From NCBI GenBank assembly GCA_012841675.1, contig DUUG01000273.1, forward strand, positions 1 to 5,240: a DNA stretch of 5,240 bases. Reading direction: 5' to 3'. The stretch's first letter is position 1. Each line of letters opens with the position of its first letter. This document shows, in pieces, positions 4,868 to 5,240 of the stretch. The notes under the pieces were generated by a model. The model did no database searches and had not been told where the DNA came from. It worked only from the letters and a program-made list of their open reading frames with translations. A program made the translations under genes and the position numbers. The DNA comes from Clostridiales bacterium. Its GTDB lineage: Bacteria > Bacillota > Clostridia > Oscillospirales > QAMX01.

Positions 4868-5240
4868 ATGTCTTGGTTTGATTCGGCAGTTACTTTTATT
4901 ACCGACCGCGCAACGGCCTTTGCCAATTCATTTTATCTAAACTTCATTAAAGAAAATCGCTGGCGCCTTCTAACAGACGGGCTGAGTGTAACCCTTCAGG
5001 TGACTTTGGGTGCGGCTGCTTTGGGCCTTGTGTTTGGCATTTTGATTGCCTTTATGCGCATCTCAAAGATCAAATGGCTTCGCCGCCCGGCTGATTTGTA
5101 TGTAACCGTCATCCGCGGAACGCCTCTTTTAATCCAGCTGATGATTATTTACTACGTTATTTTTTCTGGTGTGCGCATTAACCAGGTATTCGTGGCCATT
5201 GTTGCCTTTTCCATTAACAGTGCCGCTTATGTGGGCGAAA
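4868..5240 (+). CDS. Polar amino-acid ABC transporter permease, N-terminal part (runs off right edge)
   Basis: The first 124 codons of an inner-membrane permease of the HisM/GlnP family, which forms the channel through which a polar amino acid delivered by the binding protein is pumped using ATP. After an amphipathic start (MSWFDSAVTFITDR, then FIKENRWRLLTDG) comes the family landmark GLSVTLQVTLGAAALGLVFG leading into the first membrane helix (about residues 39-62). A positive cytoplasmic loop (RISKIKWLRRP) follows, then DLYVTVIRGTPLLIQLMIIYYVIF, in which R-G-T-P-L-L-x-Q-L is diagnostic. The segment ends in NSAAYVGE, the start of the conserved loop that contacts the ATPase. The reading frame is open to the window edge. 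It lies 193 bases after the binding protein gene, with a hairpin and a second promoter in between. An ATPase gene (GlnQ type) is expected further right. Confidence 0.93.
   Translation, partial: MSWFDSAVTFITDRATAFANSFYLNFIKENRWRLLTDGLSVTLQVTLGAAALGLVFGILIAFMRISKIKWLRRPADLYVTVIRGTPLLIQLMIIYYVIFSGVRINQVFVAIVAFSINSAAYVGE

Noticed and set aside
4129..4926. Long open frame (265 codons) on the minus strand across the binding protein and the permease start
   Set aside because: It is antisense to two strongly recognisable genes, its translation shows no family motifs, and there is no matching promoter or ribosome binding site. It is a by-product of the codon use of the real genes.
1..5240. CRISPR arrays, tRNA or rRNA genes, insertion sequences, toxin-antitoxin or defence genes
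   Set aside because: No spaced repeat arrays, cloverleaf-like segments, transposase motifs or inverted-repeat ends were seen; nearly all of the window is accounted for by six genes and short control regions.

Overview
The window reads as low-to-mid GC Firmicutes DNA, most likely from an anaerobic clostridial, gut-type bacterium. This is inferred from strong GGAGG-type ribosome binding sites, sigma-A-like promoters, LxxC lipoproteins serving as ABC binding proteins, and the style of the AraC regulator and TIM-barrel enzyme. No species can be named from the sequence alone.

Positions 1-3761 hold a leftward (minus-strand) carbohydrate-type operon. Its promoter lies at 3733-3761. Read in order it encodes a xylose-isomerase-like TIM-barrel enzyme (2851-3684), an AraC-family regulator with its own probable promoter (1855-2724), a formylglycine-type sulfatase with no signal peptide (467-1858), and the N-terminal part of a lipoprotein sugar-binding protein of an ABC importer (1-452, running off the left edge). 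The close packing (a 4-base ATGA overlap, then a 14-base gap) suggests one programme: import a sugar, remove a sulfate or similar ester in the cytoplasm, and isomerise the product under AraC control. The substrate is not readable from the sequence.

Positions 3685-3888 are a divergent intergenic region with one promoter per direction. Positions 3889-5240 hold a rightward polar amino-acid ABC importer: a lipoprotein binding protein (3889-4674), a hairpin terminator, a second promoter, and the N-terminal part of a HisM/GlnP-type permease (4868 to the right edge).

The most striking feature is the amino-acid binding protein. Its two halves are in reversed order: the segment that normally forms the second half of an SBP_bac_3 domain comes directly after the lipobox, and the segment that normally starts the domain comes last. 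It looks like an intact, naturally circularly permuted binding protein, cut at one of the two inter-lobe hinge crossings and rejoined through a short acidic linker.
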